Assembly (NCBI RefSeq): GCF_000468755.1 | Contig: NZ_AWEZ01000029.1 | Coordinates: 1-64,000 of the forward strand | Reading direction: 5' to 3' | Source of the DNA: Olsenella profusa F0195 | GTDB taxonomy: Bacteria > Actinomycetota > Coriobacteriia > Coriobacteriales > Atopobiaceae | Length of the DNA: 64,000 bases | Shown here: positions 1 through 8,566 of the stretch, one piece after another | Layout: every line of letters begins with the position of its first letter | Position numbering within the stretch: position 1 is the first letter of the stretch | Program-made: the position numbers and the translations under genes | The notes under the pieces: model-generated | Seen by the model: only the letters and a program-made list of their open reading frames with translations | Database searches by the model: none | What the model was told of the DNA's origin: nothing

Positions 1-47
1 GGGATTCCCGCGCGAAAAACAATGGAAATCCCGGACTCACTGTTGAT

Positions 48-116
48 CTAGCAGTGCTGATCAACATGGCAGGTCGTTGAGACCTCCTCTACTGGCTTCA
101 CCTCAATGGTAGTCAT
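48..116 (-). CDS. possible 22-residue Cys-containing peptide
   Basis: Short reading frame that starts at an ATG preceded at 8 nt by a strong AGAGGAG ribosome binding site. The product is acidic in its first half (MTTIEVKPVEEV) and ends in CHVDQHC immediately before a TAG stop. A weak promoter can be proposed on the same strand, TTGAAT at 183-178 and TAACTC at 160-155 with 17 nt between. A leader-like acidic half followed by a Cys-rich tail is the layout of a RiPP precursor or signalling peptide, but any maturation gene would lie beyond the left edge of the window. The family is not recognised; it could also be a chance ORF. Confidence 0.3.
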   Translation of the reverse strand: MTTIEVKPVEEVSTTCHVDQHC

Positions 117-470
117 GACGTCATCTCCTCTGCTTGTATATTGATGGGTTAGGGGAGTTAGCTTTTCGGGGAGGGAGATTCAACCAGGGGGTTGTATCCG
201 AGAGCGAAATAGCAGACTGGGCGATAACAAGCAGTGATTGAATGCCCTCAGACAGGATGTCTTTGGCGCATCGAGCAAGGCATTTCGGATGCGTTACCCT
301 CTGACGCCGTCGGCCTTCGGGCTACTTTGCTGCGCTAGAGTAGCGTCATTGAAATCGCGTCACGAAGGCAGAATAAATGCCGAACCCATGGCTTCCGACT
401 TTTCCCTGCGAGGGGACGGGGATGCAGATTTGGTGGCCTTGGATGTGACCCCCGGACGAAAGGGAAGCAA
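117..470. other. intergenic region upstream of the his operon
   Basis: No convincing gene is seen. It holds the leader and putative promoter of the small minus-strand peptide gene on its left side. On its right side it must contain the promoter of the histidine operon, but no good -35/-10 pair stands out. An inverted pair GCTACT / AGTAGC lies around 320-345 and could form a small hairpin. No T-box features or run of His codons typical of an attenuator were seen. Confidence 0.4.
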
Positions 471-2129
471 GTGCTCGTAGGAACCCCCCGTGGCTTTCGT
501 GACATCCTGCCGACGGAGGCACTCGCACGTGAGCGCATCACAGACACCGTTCGTGCCTGCTTCGGCGAGCGGGGTTACCTGCCCATAGAGACGCCCCTGC
601 TCGAGGATCGCGGCTCGCTCGAGGGCGGTGGCAGGCTCGCCGATTCCCCCTTCCAGCTCTTCGACACCGACCGTAGCCTGCTGGTGCTGCGGCCCGACCT
701 CACGTTGCCCGTCGCACGCCTGGTGGCCACCCGCTTCGACGACAGCCAGCTTCCGCTGCGCCTGCGCTACTGCGCGCCGGTCGTGCGCGAGGAGTCCTCG
801 CTCAAGGGCCAGCCGCGTCAGTTCACGCAGCTGGGCGTGGAGCGCTTTGGCACACGGGACGAGGAGCCCGAGGTCGAGACGGTCTCGCTGCTCGCCGAGA
901 CCCTCGGTCGACTCGATGTCCCGGCCTGGCGCATCGTCTGTGGCTCCGTCTCCCCGCTGACGGCGCTGCTTGCCGCGTGCTCGCCCTCGCAGGAGTTCAC
1001 GGGGCAGGTCCTGCGCCTGGTGCACGAGTCGGACCTCGTGGGGCTGGACGACCTCGTCGCCCACACCGACGCGCTGCGCCCGCAGGCGGCCTGTGCCCTT
1101 GCCCGGATCGTGCGCCTCGAAGGTGGCGTCGAGGTCATCGACCAGATTGACGCCCTGCTCGACGAGGCGTCCGTGCCCGTGCGGGGCCGTGGCACCTCCG
1201 AGCTGCGCGCCCTGGTCAACGGCCTGGCGGAGCTTGTGGAGGCGGGCCGTCTGAGCCTTGACTTCTCCATCATCAACTCGTTCGACTACTACACGGGCAT
1301 CATCTTCAAGGCCTATTCCGAGGGCATCGCTGCCTCGATCGCCTCGGGGGGTCGCTACGATGCCGTCCTGGCCAACCTCGACCGCTCCGGTGTCTCCGCC
1401 TGCGGCTTCATGTGCTCGCTCGAGCGCCTGCAGGAGATCCTGGGCGAGCAGGGAGCGTCGGGTGTGGTGACGCCGGGCGTGCGCCTGGACGCGCGCCCCC
1501 TGCGTATCGCCGTTCCCAAGGGGTCCCTCAAGGATGACACGATCCGCGTGCTCGAGGCGGCGGGTCTGCCCGTGGCGGATCTGCGCGACGTTGGCCGCAA
1601 GCTCGTCATCCGCGAGGGCGACTACGAGTACGTCATCGTGCGCGCCCAGGACGCGCCCATCTTCGTGGCGCATGGCGGCGCGGACTGCGGCATCTGCGGC
1701 AACGACTCCATCATCGAGGCGGGTGTCGACCTGCTCCAGCTTGTCGATTTGGGCTTTGGCGCCTGTCGCTTCGTGGTGGCCGAGCCCCGCGCCAAGGCGG
1801 GCGAGGCGGACCGTGCCTATGGGTGGCGCGGCACCGTGCGGGTGGCCACCAAGTACCCGCGCATCACGCGGCGCTACTACGACGCGCTGGGCCAACAGGT
1901 TGACATCGTGCAGCTGCATGGCAACATCGAGCTCGGCCCCATCGTGGGCATGACCGACCGCATCGTGGACATCACGGCCACGGGCACCACGCTCGCGGAG
2001 AACGACCTCGTCGTCGTGGACGACGTCATGGAATGCGCGGCGCGCTTCTTTGCGGGGCCGGCGGCCTACCGCTGTGACGCCCGCATTCGTGACCTCGCCC
2101 GCCGCCTCAAGGCGGTGACCCAACCCTAG
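471..2129 (+). CDS. hisZG: HisZ-HisG fusion: ATP phosphoribosyltransferase regulatory and catalytic subunits in one chain
   Basis: First gene of the histidine operon, making phosphoribosyl-ATP from ATP and PRPP. Residues 1-325 are a HisRS-like HisZ domain: TPRGFRDILP at the start, RPDLTLPVAR near 74-83, and the class II motif SGGRYD at 292-297. After a linker of about 18 residues, residues 344-552 are a short-form HisG: RIAVPKGSLK at 345, HGGADCGICG, and a C-terminal phosphate loop TATGTTLAENDLVV. In most short-form systems HisZ and HisG are separate chains that form a hetero-octamer; here they are one 552-residue protein with no stop or frameshift between them. The GTG start at 471 follows AGGGAAG at 7 nt and puts the conserved PRGFRD motif at the N-terminus. 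HisD starts 9 nt after the stop. Confidence 0.93.
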   Translation: MLVGTPRGFRDILPTEALARERITDTVRACFGERGYLPIETPLLEDRGSLEGGGRLADSPFQLFDTDRSLLVLRPDLTLPVARLVATRFDDSQLPLRLRYCAPVVREESSLKGQPRQFTQLGVERFGTRDEEPEVETVSLLAETLGRLDVPAWRIVCGSVSPLTALLAACSPSQEFTGQVLRLVHESDLVGLDDLVAHTDALRPQAACALARIVRLEGGVEVIDQIDALLDEASVPVRGRGTSELRALVNGLAELVEAGRLSLDFSIINSFDYYTGIIFKAYSEGIAASIASGGRYDAVLANLDRSGVSACGFMCSLERLQEILGEQGASGVVTPGVRLDARPLRIAVPKGSLKDDTIRVLEAAGLPVADLRDVGRKLVIREGDYEYVIVRAQDAPIFVAHGGADCGICGNDSIIEAGVDLLQLVDLGFGACRFVVAEPRAKAGEADRAYGWRGTVRVATKYPRITRRYYDALGQQVDIVQLHGNIELGPIVGMTDRIVDITATGTTLAENDLVVVDDVMECAARFFAGPAAYRCDARIRDLARRLKAVTQP

Positions 2130-2138
2130 GAGCCTCAC

Positions 2139-3536
2139 ATGAGAACCATCACCCTCGGGCCGGGACAGGCCCTCACGCAAGACGACCTCCAGCGCTCGGG
2201 AGCCCTCCCGCGCGAGATCATGGACGCCGCGCAGGCCATCGTGGATGGCGTGCGGGCCCGGGGTGATGACGCCGTGCGGACCTACTGCGAGCGCTTTGAC
2301 GGCGCCTGCCCCCAGGGCTTCCTCGTGCCGGACGAGCTCGTCCAGGGCGCGCCCGGCATGGTGGACCCCGCGTTCCTTGCGGCGCTCGAGCGGGCGCATG
2401 CGCAGATCCGCGACTTCCACGAGCGCGAGCGCGAGCAGTCCTGGTTCACCACGCGCGCCGATGGCACCATCCTCGGCGTGAAGATGACGCCGGTGCCGAG
2501 CGTGGCCGTCTACGTGCCGGGGGGCCGCGCGCAGTACCCCTCCACCGTGCTCATGGACACCGTGCCCGCCAAGGTCGCCGGCGTGCCGCGCGTGGTGATG
2601 GTCACCCCACCGCAGCGTGACGGCAGCCTCTCGGCCTATACGCTGGCCGCCGCCGCGGTCGCGGGGGTCGACGAGGTCTATGCCGTGGGCGGCGCCCAGG
2701 CCATCGCCGCCGTCGCGTACGGCACGCAGTCCATCCCCAAGGTCGCCAAGATCGTAGGGCCGGGCAACGCCTATGTGGCGGCCGCCAAGCGCTACGTCTC
2801 GGGCGACGTGGGCATCGACATGGTCGCCGGCCCCTCCGAGGTGTGCGTGCTCGCGGACGGGACGGCGGACCCCGCCCTCGTGGCGGCCGACCTCATGGCC
2901 CAGGCCGAGCACGACCCCTTGGCCACCTGCTACCTGGTGTGCGACGCGCCCGAGCTCGTCGCCCAGGTGGAGGATGCCATCGAGCTGCTCGTGGGCCAGA
3001 GCCCGCGCGAGGAGATCACCCGTGCGTCGCTTGCGCACGGCCTGGTGGTCTCGACGACGAGCCTCGACGCCGCCGTCGACGCCGTCAACCTCATCGCCCC
3101 AGAGCACCTCGAGCTCCACTGTGCGGATGCCTTCGGCCTGGTGGGCAGGATCGAGAACGCGGGCGCCATCTTCGTGGGCCCCTGGAGCTCGGAGCCCCTG
3201 GGCGACTACGTCGCCGGCCCCAACCACACGCTGCCGACGGGCGGCACCGCGCTCTTCTCCAACCCCCTGGGCGTGTACGACTTCCAGAAGCGCTCGAGCG
3301 TCATCTCCTACAGTCCCGAGGGGCTGGCGGCCGATGGCCCTGCCGTGCAGACGCTGGCCCAGGCCGAGGGCCTCTGGGCGCACGCCCTCTCCGTGGGTCT
3401 GCGCCGCAAGCTGGTGGGGGAGGGCGCGCGGACCTTCGCCGACCCCCATGCCGCCTGTGAGGACGCCGGCGCCACGGCCTGGCCGCACACGCTCGACGTG
3501 CCGGGCGTGCCCAAGCTGTTCGGTCACGAGGCATAG
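2139..3536 (+). CDS. hisD: histidinol dehydrogenase
   Basis: Catalyses the last two steps, L-histidinol to L-histidine with two NAD+, in the cytoplasm. The 465-residue product has the usual family length (about 430-460). Family signatures are present: VPGGRAQYPSTVLM, the zinc-ligand region LMAQAEHDPLA, the GPNHTLPTGG segment, and a C-terminal HAL motif near residue 420. The ATG follows AGGAG in the 9-nt gap after hisZG, so the two are almost certainly co-transcribed. HisC starts 2 nt after its stop. Confidence 0.96.
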   Translation: MRTITLGPGQALTQDDLQRSGALPREIMDAAQAIVDGVRARGDDAVRTYCERFDGACPQGFLVPDELVQGAPGMVDPAFLAALERAHAQIRDFHEREREQSWFTTRADGTILGVKMTPVPSVAVYVPGGRAQYPSTVLMDTVPAKVAGVPRVVMVTPPQRDGSLSAYTLAAAAVAGVDEVYAVGGAQAIAAVAYGTQSIPKVAKIVGPGNAYVAAAKRYVSGDVGIDMVAGPSEVCVLADGTADPALVAADLMAQAEHDPLATCYLVCDAPELVAQVEDAIELLVGQSPREEITRASLAHGLVVSTTSLDAAVDAVNLIAPEHLELHCADAFGLVGRIENAGAIFVGPWSSEPLGDYVAGPNHTLPTGGTALFSNPLGVYDFQKRSSVISYSPEGLAADGPAVQTLAQAEGLWAHALSVGLRRKLVGEGARTFADPHAACEDAGATAWPHTLDVPGVPKLFGHEA

Positions 3537-3538
3537 CC

Positions 3539-4627
3539 ATGGCCGTGCGGATCCCCCCAGACGTGCGCGGCCTCATGCGCCCCTCCGCCGCGGCCCTCGA
3601 GCCCTATGACCCGGCCTTCTCGCCGGCGCGCATCAACCTCTCGGCCAACGAGAACACCTATGGCATGCCTGCCGAGGTGCGTGCCGAGGTGAGTGAGGCC
3701 CTGGCCGCCGTCGCCACCAACCGCTATCCGTACCCGCTCTCCGACGAGCTCCGCGCGGAGCTGGCACTGTGGCATGGCGTCACGCCCGGGCAGGTCTGTG
3801 TGGGCAATGGTGGCGACGAGCTGCTCTTCAACCTGCTGCTCGCCTTTGGCGGCGCGGGCCATGCGCTGGTCAGTTGCCCGCCCACGTTCTCCGTCTACCG
3901 CCTCTATGCCGAGCTCTTGGAGACGCCCGTCATGGACGTGCCGCGCGATGCCGAGACGTTCGTGCCTGATGTCGACGGGCTGGTCGAAGCCGCCCGCACG
4001 GCACGCCTCGTGTTCGTGACCTCGCCCAACAACCCCACGGGCGACCTCGTCCCTGCCGGGTGCATCGAGCGGCTATGCGAGGCCTGTCCCGGCATCGTGC
4101 TCGCGGACGAGGCGTACATCGAGTTTGCGGGTGAGGGCACCTCCGTGGAGGGGCTGCTTGCGGCGTACCCCAACCTCGTGGTGCTGCACACGCTCTCCAA
4201 GGCCTTCTGCCTGGCTGGTGCGCGCATCGGCTACGTGCTGGGCAACCCCTCCATCATCGCCGCGCTGCAGGCCGTGCGCCAGCCCTACTCCGTGAACGTC
4301 CTCTCGCAGGCCGCGGCCCTCACCGTGGTGCGCAATCGGGAGGCCTTCGAACCCATCATCGGACGCATCGTCTCCGAGCGCGGGCGGCTCTCCACGGCCC
4401 TGGCCGCGCTGCCGGACGTGCGGGTGTGGCCCAGCTCTGCCAACTTCCTGTGCGTCCGCCTGCCCGGCGCACATGAGGCGCGCGCCCGCCTGCGCGACGA
4501 GTTCTCCATCCTCGTGCGCGACTTCTCCCAGGCCCCAGGGCTTGCCGACTGCCTGCGCATCACCGTGGGCATGCCGCAGGAAAACGACGCCGTCATCGAT
4601 TCCCTGTCCGTCATCACTGGGAGGTAG
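3539..4627 (+). CDS. hisC: histidinol-phosphate aminotransferase
   Basis: PLP-dependent fold-type I aminotransferase that converts imidazole acetol phosphate and glutamate to histidinol phosphate. Visible motifs are the substrate-binding LSANENTYG near residue 34, TSPNNPTGD, the aspartate of VLADEAYIEF, and the PLP lysine in HTLSKAFCLAGARIGY. Length 362 residues is normal. The gene begins 2 nt after hisD and ends 2 nt before hisB, showing translational coupling along the operon. Confidence 0.95.
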   Translation: MAVRIPPDVRGLMRPSAAALEPYDPAFSPARINLSANENTYGMPAEVRAEVSEALAAVATNRYPYPLSDELRAELALWHGVTPGQVCVGNGGDELLFNLLLAFGGAGHALVSCPPTFSVYRLYAELLETPVMDVPRDAETFVPDVDGLVEAARTARLVFVTSPNNPTGDLVPAGCIERLCEACPGIVLADEAYIEFAGEGTSVEGLLAAYPNLVVLHTLSKAFCLAGARIGYVLGNPSIIAALQAVRQPYSVNVLSQAAALTVVRNREAFEPIIGRIVSERGRLSTALAALPDVRVWPSSANFLCVRLPGAHEARARLRDEFSILVRDFSQAPGLADCLRITVGMPQENDAVIDSLSVITGR

Positions 4628-4629
4628 CC

Positions 4630-5217
4630 ATGAGCAGAAGCGCGACGGTGAGCCGCACGACCGGCGAGACCGACATAACGGTGTCGCTTGACCTGGATGG
4701 CAGTGGCACCTGTGACATCTCCACGGGCGTGGGCTTCTTCGATCACATGCTTAGGGCCTTTGGCCGTCACAGCCTGTGCGACCTCACGGTGCATGCCGAG
4801 GGCGACACCTGGGTGGATGACCACCACACCGTCGAGGACGTGGGCATCGTGACGGGTCAGGCCCTCGCCCGGGCGCTGGGGGACAAGGCGGGCATTGCGC
4901 GCTTTGCCGACGCCTGCGTGCCCATGGACGAGGCGCTCGTGCTGGCGGCCGTGGACGTCTCCGGTCGCGGCGAGCTCTTCTGGGACGTGCCCATCGCCAC
5001 GCAGAAGGTGGGCACGTTCGATACCGAGCTGGGACGCGAGTTCTTTGCGGGCCTTGCGCGCGATGCCGGTGTGACCCTGCACCTGCGCGAGCTTGCCGGC
5101 GAGAACGCCCATCACGTCCTGGAATGCACGTTCAAGGCGGCCGCACGTGCCCTGCGCCTCGCCTGCCAGGTGGATCCGCGCGTGAGGGGCGTGCCCTCGA
5201 CGAAGGGGAGCCTCTGA
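4630..5217 (+). CDS. hisB: imidazoleglycerol-phosphate dehydratase
   Basis: Monofunctional dehydratase (195 residues), without the histidinol-phosphatase domain found in enterobacterial HisB. Signatures are VGFFDHMLRAFGRHS, DDHHTVEDVGI (metal ligands), and the second half-site ENAHHVLECTFKAAARAL. It acts after HisF/HisH, making imidazole acetol phosphate. No separate histidinol-phosphate phosphatase gene was recognised inside the operon, so that step must be encoded elsewhere. The stop TGA overlaps the hisH ATG by one base. Confidence 0.96.
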   Translation: MSRSATVSRTTGETDITVSLDLDGSGTCDISTGVGFFDHMLRAFGRHSLCDLTVHAEGDTWVDDHHTVEDVGIVTGQALARALGDKAGIARFADACVPMDEALVLAAVDVSGRGELFWDVPIATQKVGTFDTELGREFFAGLARDAGVTLHLRELAGENAHHVLECTFKAAARALRLACQVDPRVRGVPSTKGSL

Positions 5218-5885
5218 TGCGCGACGAGATCGTGGTGGTGGACTATCATCGCGGCAACCTGCAGAGCATGGTGCGCGGCCTCGATGCGGCGGGCGGCATG
5301 GTTGCGGTGAGCGATGATCCCGCGCGCATCGCCGCCGCATCCGGCGTGGTGCTTCCCGGCGTGGGCGCCTTCGAGGACGCCATGCTGTACCTGCGCGAGA
5401 GTGGCGAGGCGGATGCGGTGCTCGCCTCCATCGGGCGCGGCGTCCCCTTCCTGGGCGTGTGCCTGGGCATGCAGCTGCTCGTTGCCAAGGGGGACGAGCG
5501 CTCTGCCGCCGATGGCGCGCCCTCATGCTGGGGCGGCCGCTGGGTGCCGGGGCTGGGCGTCCTCGAGGGATCCGTCACCAGGCTGGAGTCCGCACGGCTC
5601 AAGGTGCCCCATGTCGGGTGGGACCAGCTCCATCTGAGCGCGCTGGGCGTGCAGTGCCCCCTGCTCGTGGACGTGCCCGAGGGCGCCAACGTCTACTTCA
5701 CGCATTCGTATGCGCTCGATGACGACATCCCGCAGGACGTCATCTGTGGCACGACGCACTACGTGCGAAGCTTCGCCTCCGTCGTGTGGCGGGACAACGT
5801 CTTTGGGGTGCAGTTCCATCCCGAGAAGTCCTCGGGGACGGGCATACGGGTCCTCTCCAACTTCGTCCGCATCGTGAACGGATAG
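5217..5885 (+). CDS. hisH: imidazole glycerol phosphate synthase, glutamine amidotransferase subunit
   Basis: Class I glutaminase (222 residues) that feeds ammonia to HisF. The nucleophile is Cys82 in GVCLGMQLL; the His/Glu pair is in the C-terminal VQFHPEKSSGTG (about His201, Glu203). VVLPGVGAF marks the oxyanion-side loop. An upstream in-frame ATG at 5124 lies inside hisB and would add 31 residues unlike the family, so the ATG at 5217, overlapping the hisB stop as ATGA-type coupling, is chosen. Confidence 0.95.
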   Translation: MRDEIVVVDYHRGNLQSMVRGLDAAGGMVAVSDDPARIAAASGVVLPGVGAFEDAMLYLRESGEADAVLASIGRGVPFLGVCLGMQLLVAKGDERSAADGAPSCWGGRWVPGLGVLEGSVTRLESARLKVPHVGWDQLHLSALGVQCPLLVDVPEGANVYFTHSYALDDDIPQDVICGTTHYVRSFASVVWRDNVFGVQFHPEKSSGTGIRVLSNFVRIVNG

Positions 5886-5893
5886 GGGGAGCC

Positions 5894-6658
5894 GTGATCC
5901 TGTTTCCCGCGATAGATCTCGTTGCCGGGCAGGTGGTGCGCCTGCGGTGTGGCGAGCGCAGCCAGATGGACGTCTACGCCAGCGACCCCGTCGCCGTGGC
6001 GCGCGACTTCGCGCGTGCCGGTGCCCACTGGATCCACGTGGTGGACCTCTCCGCGACCTTCGGGGAGGACGGGCGGGCGCTCGCCGCCAACCGTCGCGCC
6101 ATCGAGGGCATCTGCGGCGTGGAGGGCATCTCCGTGGACGTGGGCGGAGGCGTGCGCAGCCTTGAGGCCGTGGAGCGCCTCGCCGATCTCGGGGCCAGGC
6201 GCATCGCGATGGGCACGGCCCTCGTGCGCGACCGCACGCTGGCGCGCGAGGCGGCGGCCCGCTTTGGGGACCTGCTCGTCGCCGATGTGGCAGCCCAGGG
6301 CGGCGTCGTGCGCGTGAATGGCTGGCGCGATGGCACGGGCATCTCTGCGGACGAACTCGTACGCGACTTGGCGGACATGGGCTTTCGGCGCCTCGTGTTC
6401 ACGGATGTGGCGCGCGATGGCATGCAGGTGGGCGTCGATGCGGCGGCGTATGCGCACGTCGCCGCAGTCGCAGGCTTTCCCGTGGTGGCCTCGGGGGGCA
6501 TCGCGCGCCTGGACGACATCCGCGCGCTCGCCGCGCTGGGGTCCTCGGCCGTCGAGGGGGCCATCTGTGGGCGTGCCCTGTACGAGGGGAACTTCACGCT
6601 CTCCGAGGCTTTGGCCGCGGCGGGCCACAAGGAGGAGACATGCTCACCAAGCGCGTGA
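5894..6658 (+). CDS. hisA: phosphoribosylformimino-5-aminoimidazole carboxamide ribotide isomerase
   Basis: Beta/alpha-barrel isomerase converting ProFAR to PRFAR. The product starts (V/M)[16 protein letters not shown], carrying the N-terminal catalytic aspartate (Asp7). It also has VDVGGGVRS, the second barrel half [12 protein letters not shown] with the other catalytic aspartate, and the phosphate loop [10 protein letters not shown]. The start is a GTG at 5894, preceded by GGGGGAG; a longer frame from 5786 would run inside hisH. The 3' end overlaps hisF by 19 nt. Confidence 0.95.
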   Translation: MILFPAIDLVAGQVVRLRCGERSQMDVYASDPVAVARDFARAGAHWIHVVDLSATFGEDGRALAANRRAIEGICGVEGISVDVGGGVRSLEAVERLADLGARRIAMGTALVRDRTLAREAAARFGDLLVADVAAQGGVVRVNGWRDGTGISADELVRDLADMGFRRLVFTDVARDGMQVGVDAAAYAHVAAVAGFPVVASGGIARLDDIRALAALGSSAVEGAICGRALYEGNFTLSEALAAAGHKEETCSPSA

Positions 6659-7410
6659 TACCCTGCCTGGACGTCCGCGACGGACGCGTGGTGAAGGGCG
6701 TGAACTTCGTTGACCTGCGCGACGCAGGCGATCCTGTGGAGTTGGCGAGCGCCTATGACCGCGAGGGCGCCGACGAGGTGGTGTTCCTGGACATCACGGC
6801 CACCTCTGACGACCGCTCCACCACCATCGACCTCGCCTCCCGTGCGGCGCAGGAGCTGCACATCCCCTACACCGTGGGCGGTGGCTTCCGCGATGTGGCG
6901 GGCATGAACCAGATGATCTCCGCAGGCGCCGACAAGGTCTCCGTCAACTCCGCCGCCGTGCGTGATCCGTCGCTCATCAGCGCGGCCGCCGCGGCCTTTG
7001 GCAGCCAGGCCGTCATCTGTGCCATCGATGCGCGCCGTGTCGAGGGTGCGGGCGACCGGTGGGAGGTCTACCTCGCTGGCGGTCGCACGCCCACCGGCAT
7101 CGATGCCGTCGCCTGGGCAGAGGAGGCCTGCCGTCGCGGTGCGGGTGAGATCCTGCTCACGAGCATGGATCGCGATGGCACGAAGGAGGGGTTCGATCTG
7201 GCCCTCACGCGTGCGGTGGCCCGTGCGGTGAGCATCCCCGTCATCGCCTCGGGTGGTGTGGGCACGCTCGAGCACTTTGCCGAGGGCGTCATCGTGGGCG
7301 AGGCCGATGCGGTACTGGCCGCGAGCGTGTTCCACTTTGGCACGTTCTCGATTCGCCAGGTGAAGGAATACCTGGCGAGCCAGGGCATCCCCGTGCGGCT
7401 GGACTTCTAG
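6640..7410 (+). CDS. hisF: imidazole glycerol phosphate synthase, cyclase subunit
   Basis: Cyclase partner of HisH, forming imidazole glycerol phosphate and AICAR. Length 256 residues is typical. Motifs are [19 protein letters not shown] (first catalytic Asp), [26 protein letters not shown] (second catalytic Asp) and [18 protein letters not shown]. The start codon lies inside the end of hisA behind GGAGGAG, so translation is coupled to it. Confidence 0.96.
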   Translation: MLTKRVIPCLDVRDGRVVKGVNFVDLRDAGDPVELASAYDREGADEVVFLDITATSDDRSTTIDLASRAAQELHIPYTVGGGFRDVAGMNQMISAGADKVSVNSAAVRDPSLISAAAAAFGSQAVICAIDARRVEGAGDRWEVYLAGGRTPTGIDAVAWAEEACRRGAGEILLTSMDRDGTKEGFDLALTRAVARAVSIPVIASGGVGTLEHFAEGVIVGEADAVLAASVFHFGTFSIRQVKEYLASQGIPVRLDF

Positions 7411-7418
7411 GAGGGCAT

Positions 7419-7766
7419 ATGGAGCAGGTCGCGCTTGACGAGGTGGCGCTCGCGTTCGACGAGCGCGGACTCATCACCGTGGTCGTGCAGCAGGAGGGCA
7501 CGGGCGAGGTGCTCATGGTGGCATGGGCAAGCGAGGAGGCGCTGCGGCGCACGCTTGCCACGGGCACGAGCTGGTTCTGGAGCCGCAGCCGCCAGGAGCT
7601 CTGGAACAAGGGGGCCACCAGCGGCAACGTGCAGCAGGTGAGGCACGTGCTCGTGGACTGCGATGCGGATACGCTCATCTATGTGGTTGACTCCCCGGGT
7701 CCCGCCTGCCACACCGGACGGCGCAGCTGCTTCTTCCGTGAGCTCGTTGTGGACGAGGAGGGCTAG
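7419..7766 (+). CDS. hisI: phosphoribosyl-AMP cyclohydrolase
   Basis: Third step of histidine synthesis, opening the purine ring of PR-AMP. The 115-residue single-domain protein has the family signatures WSRSRQELWNKGATSGNVQ and the metal-ligand cluster DCDADTLIYVV followed by GPACHTGRRSCF. It is separate from HisE rather than fused as in E. coli. The ATG follows AGGAGGGC at 6 nt, and hisE begins 2 nt after the stop. Confidence 0.96.
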   Translation: MEQVALDEVALAFDERGLITVVVQQEGTGEVLMVAWASEEALRRTLATGTSWFWSRSRQELWNKGATSGNVQQVRHVLVDCDADTLIYVVDSPGPACHTGRRSCFFRELVVDEEG

Positions 7767-7768
7767 GC

Positions 7769-8086
7769 ATGGGCGTACGCACGGCACACGTCGAGAACGG
7801 CAGCATCGGAGAGACGCTGGAGTCCCTTGCGGCGACGCTGCATGGCCGCTGGGACCACGATCCCCAGGGGTCATATACCGCCCGCCTCCTCACGGGCGAG
7901 GAGGACGAGCTGCTCAAGAAGCTTGCCGAGGAGGCGAGCGAGGTCATCATGGCCTGCAAGGAGGATGACCACGACCACATCCGCTACGAGATGGGCGACC
8001 TCGTCTACCACCTGCTGGTGACGGCCGAGCGCTGGCACGTCTCCCTGCCCGAGCTCGCCGGTGAGCTCGATGCCCGCATGAGGTAG
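7769..8086 (+). CDS. hisE: phosphoribosyl-ATP pyrophosphatase
   Basis: Second step of histidine synthesis, hydrolysing PR-ATP to PR-AMP. It is an all-alpha MazG-like fold of 105 residues, with SYTARLLTGEEDELLKKLAEEASEVIMA and the metal-binding segment HIRYEMGDLVYHLLV. It is the last gene of the operon; no strong terminator hairpin is seen directly behind it, and the repeat array at 8133 follows after 46 nt. Confidence 0.95.
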   Translation: MGVRTAHVENGSIGETLESLAATLHGRWDHDPQGSYTARLLTGEEDELLKKLAEEASEVIMACKEDDHDHIRYEMGDLVYHLLVTAERWHVSLPELAGELDARMR

Positions 8087-8132
8087 CGGGCCAGCGCGTG
8101 GCGGTGCGTCCGCGGTGACGGGTCCCTCTTCC

Positions 8133-8290
8133 TGTGGGTGCCAATCGCTACGTGTGGGTGCCTTTCTCTCCCTGTGGGTGCCAATCGCATGGTGTCGTCG
8201 CTGTCGACCTGGGACTTTGTCGGCGCCCTTCGGGAGAAAGGCACCCACACGGCTCAATCAGCACCCACATGCAAGCGAAAGGCACCCACA
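8133..8290. repeat. six copies of TGTGGGTGCC: three direct and three inverted, 20-21 nt apart
   Basis: The 10-mer TGTGGGTGCC starts at 8133, 8153 and 8173, exactly 20 nt apart. Its complement GGCACCCACA starts at 8240 and 8281, with a one-mismatch copy (AGCACCCACA) at 8260. The 10-nt spacers differ but recur in type (AATCGCTACG/AATCGCATGG, TTTCTCTCCC). The whole array is mirror-symmetric about roughly 8211, so its RNA or a single DNA strand could fold into a long interrupted stem. It lies between hisE and the NlpC/P60 gene. The rest of 8291-8566 has no gene and holds the promoter of the next gene. Confidence 0.85.
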
Positions 8291-8512
8291 CGCTTGCCGT
8301 TGCGGCACAGGGATGCCCACAGGATGGGGGTGGACGCCCCTGTCCTATGGCATCCCCCTCAAGCTCACGTTGAGGGTGAGGGCTCGTCCCGCTCTTCCGC
8401 CTGGTTCATGGAAGCGTCACAAGCATATGAGTGTGCAGGTACAGACGATGTGCCGGCCGCACCATCCACGTGCCGCTCGTTCCTAAATCTCAGGCAGTCA
8501 AGGCTGCGGGGG

Positions 8513-8518
8513 TATACT
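8513..8518 (+). promoter_or_regulatory. -10 element (TATACT) for the NlpC/P60 gene
   Basis: TATACT lies 49 nt upstream of the GTG start at 8567, in the sequence GGGGGTATACTGC. No good -35 is seen at 17 nt spacing (TCAGGC at 8490). Confidence 0.45.
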
Positions 8519-8566
8519 GCTCGCACCACATCTGACCCTGTCAACTCCCCACCAAAGGAGGGTAAC

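Noticed and set aside
471-2129. Histidyl-tRNA synthetase
   Set aside because: The N-terminal half is HisRS-like, but the chain continues into a complete HisG and heads a histidine operon, so HisZ is the correct reading.
360-3527. 1055-codon minus-strand open frame opposite hisZG and hisD
   Set aside because: It is the antisense shadow of GC-rich codons; the amino-acid make-up (His/Arg/Gly/Ala) is typical of such shadows and the plus strand carries clear his genes.
8133-8290. CRISPR array
   Set aside because: Repeats are only 10 bp, the spacers are 10 nt, half the copies are inverted, and there are no cas genes.
8138-8566. N-terminal extension of the NlpC/P60 gene through the repeat array
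   Set aside because: It has no ribosome binding site, encodes repeat-derived residues and would hide the obvious signal peptide at the GTG 8567 start.
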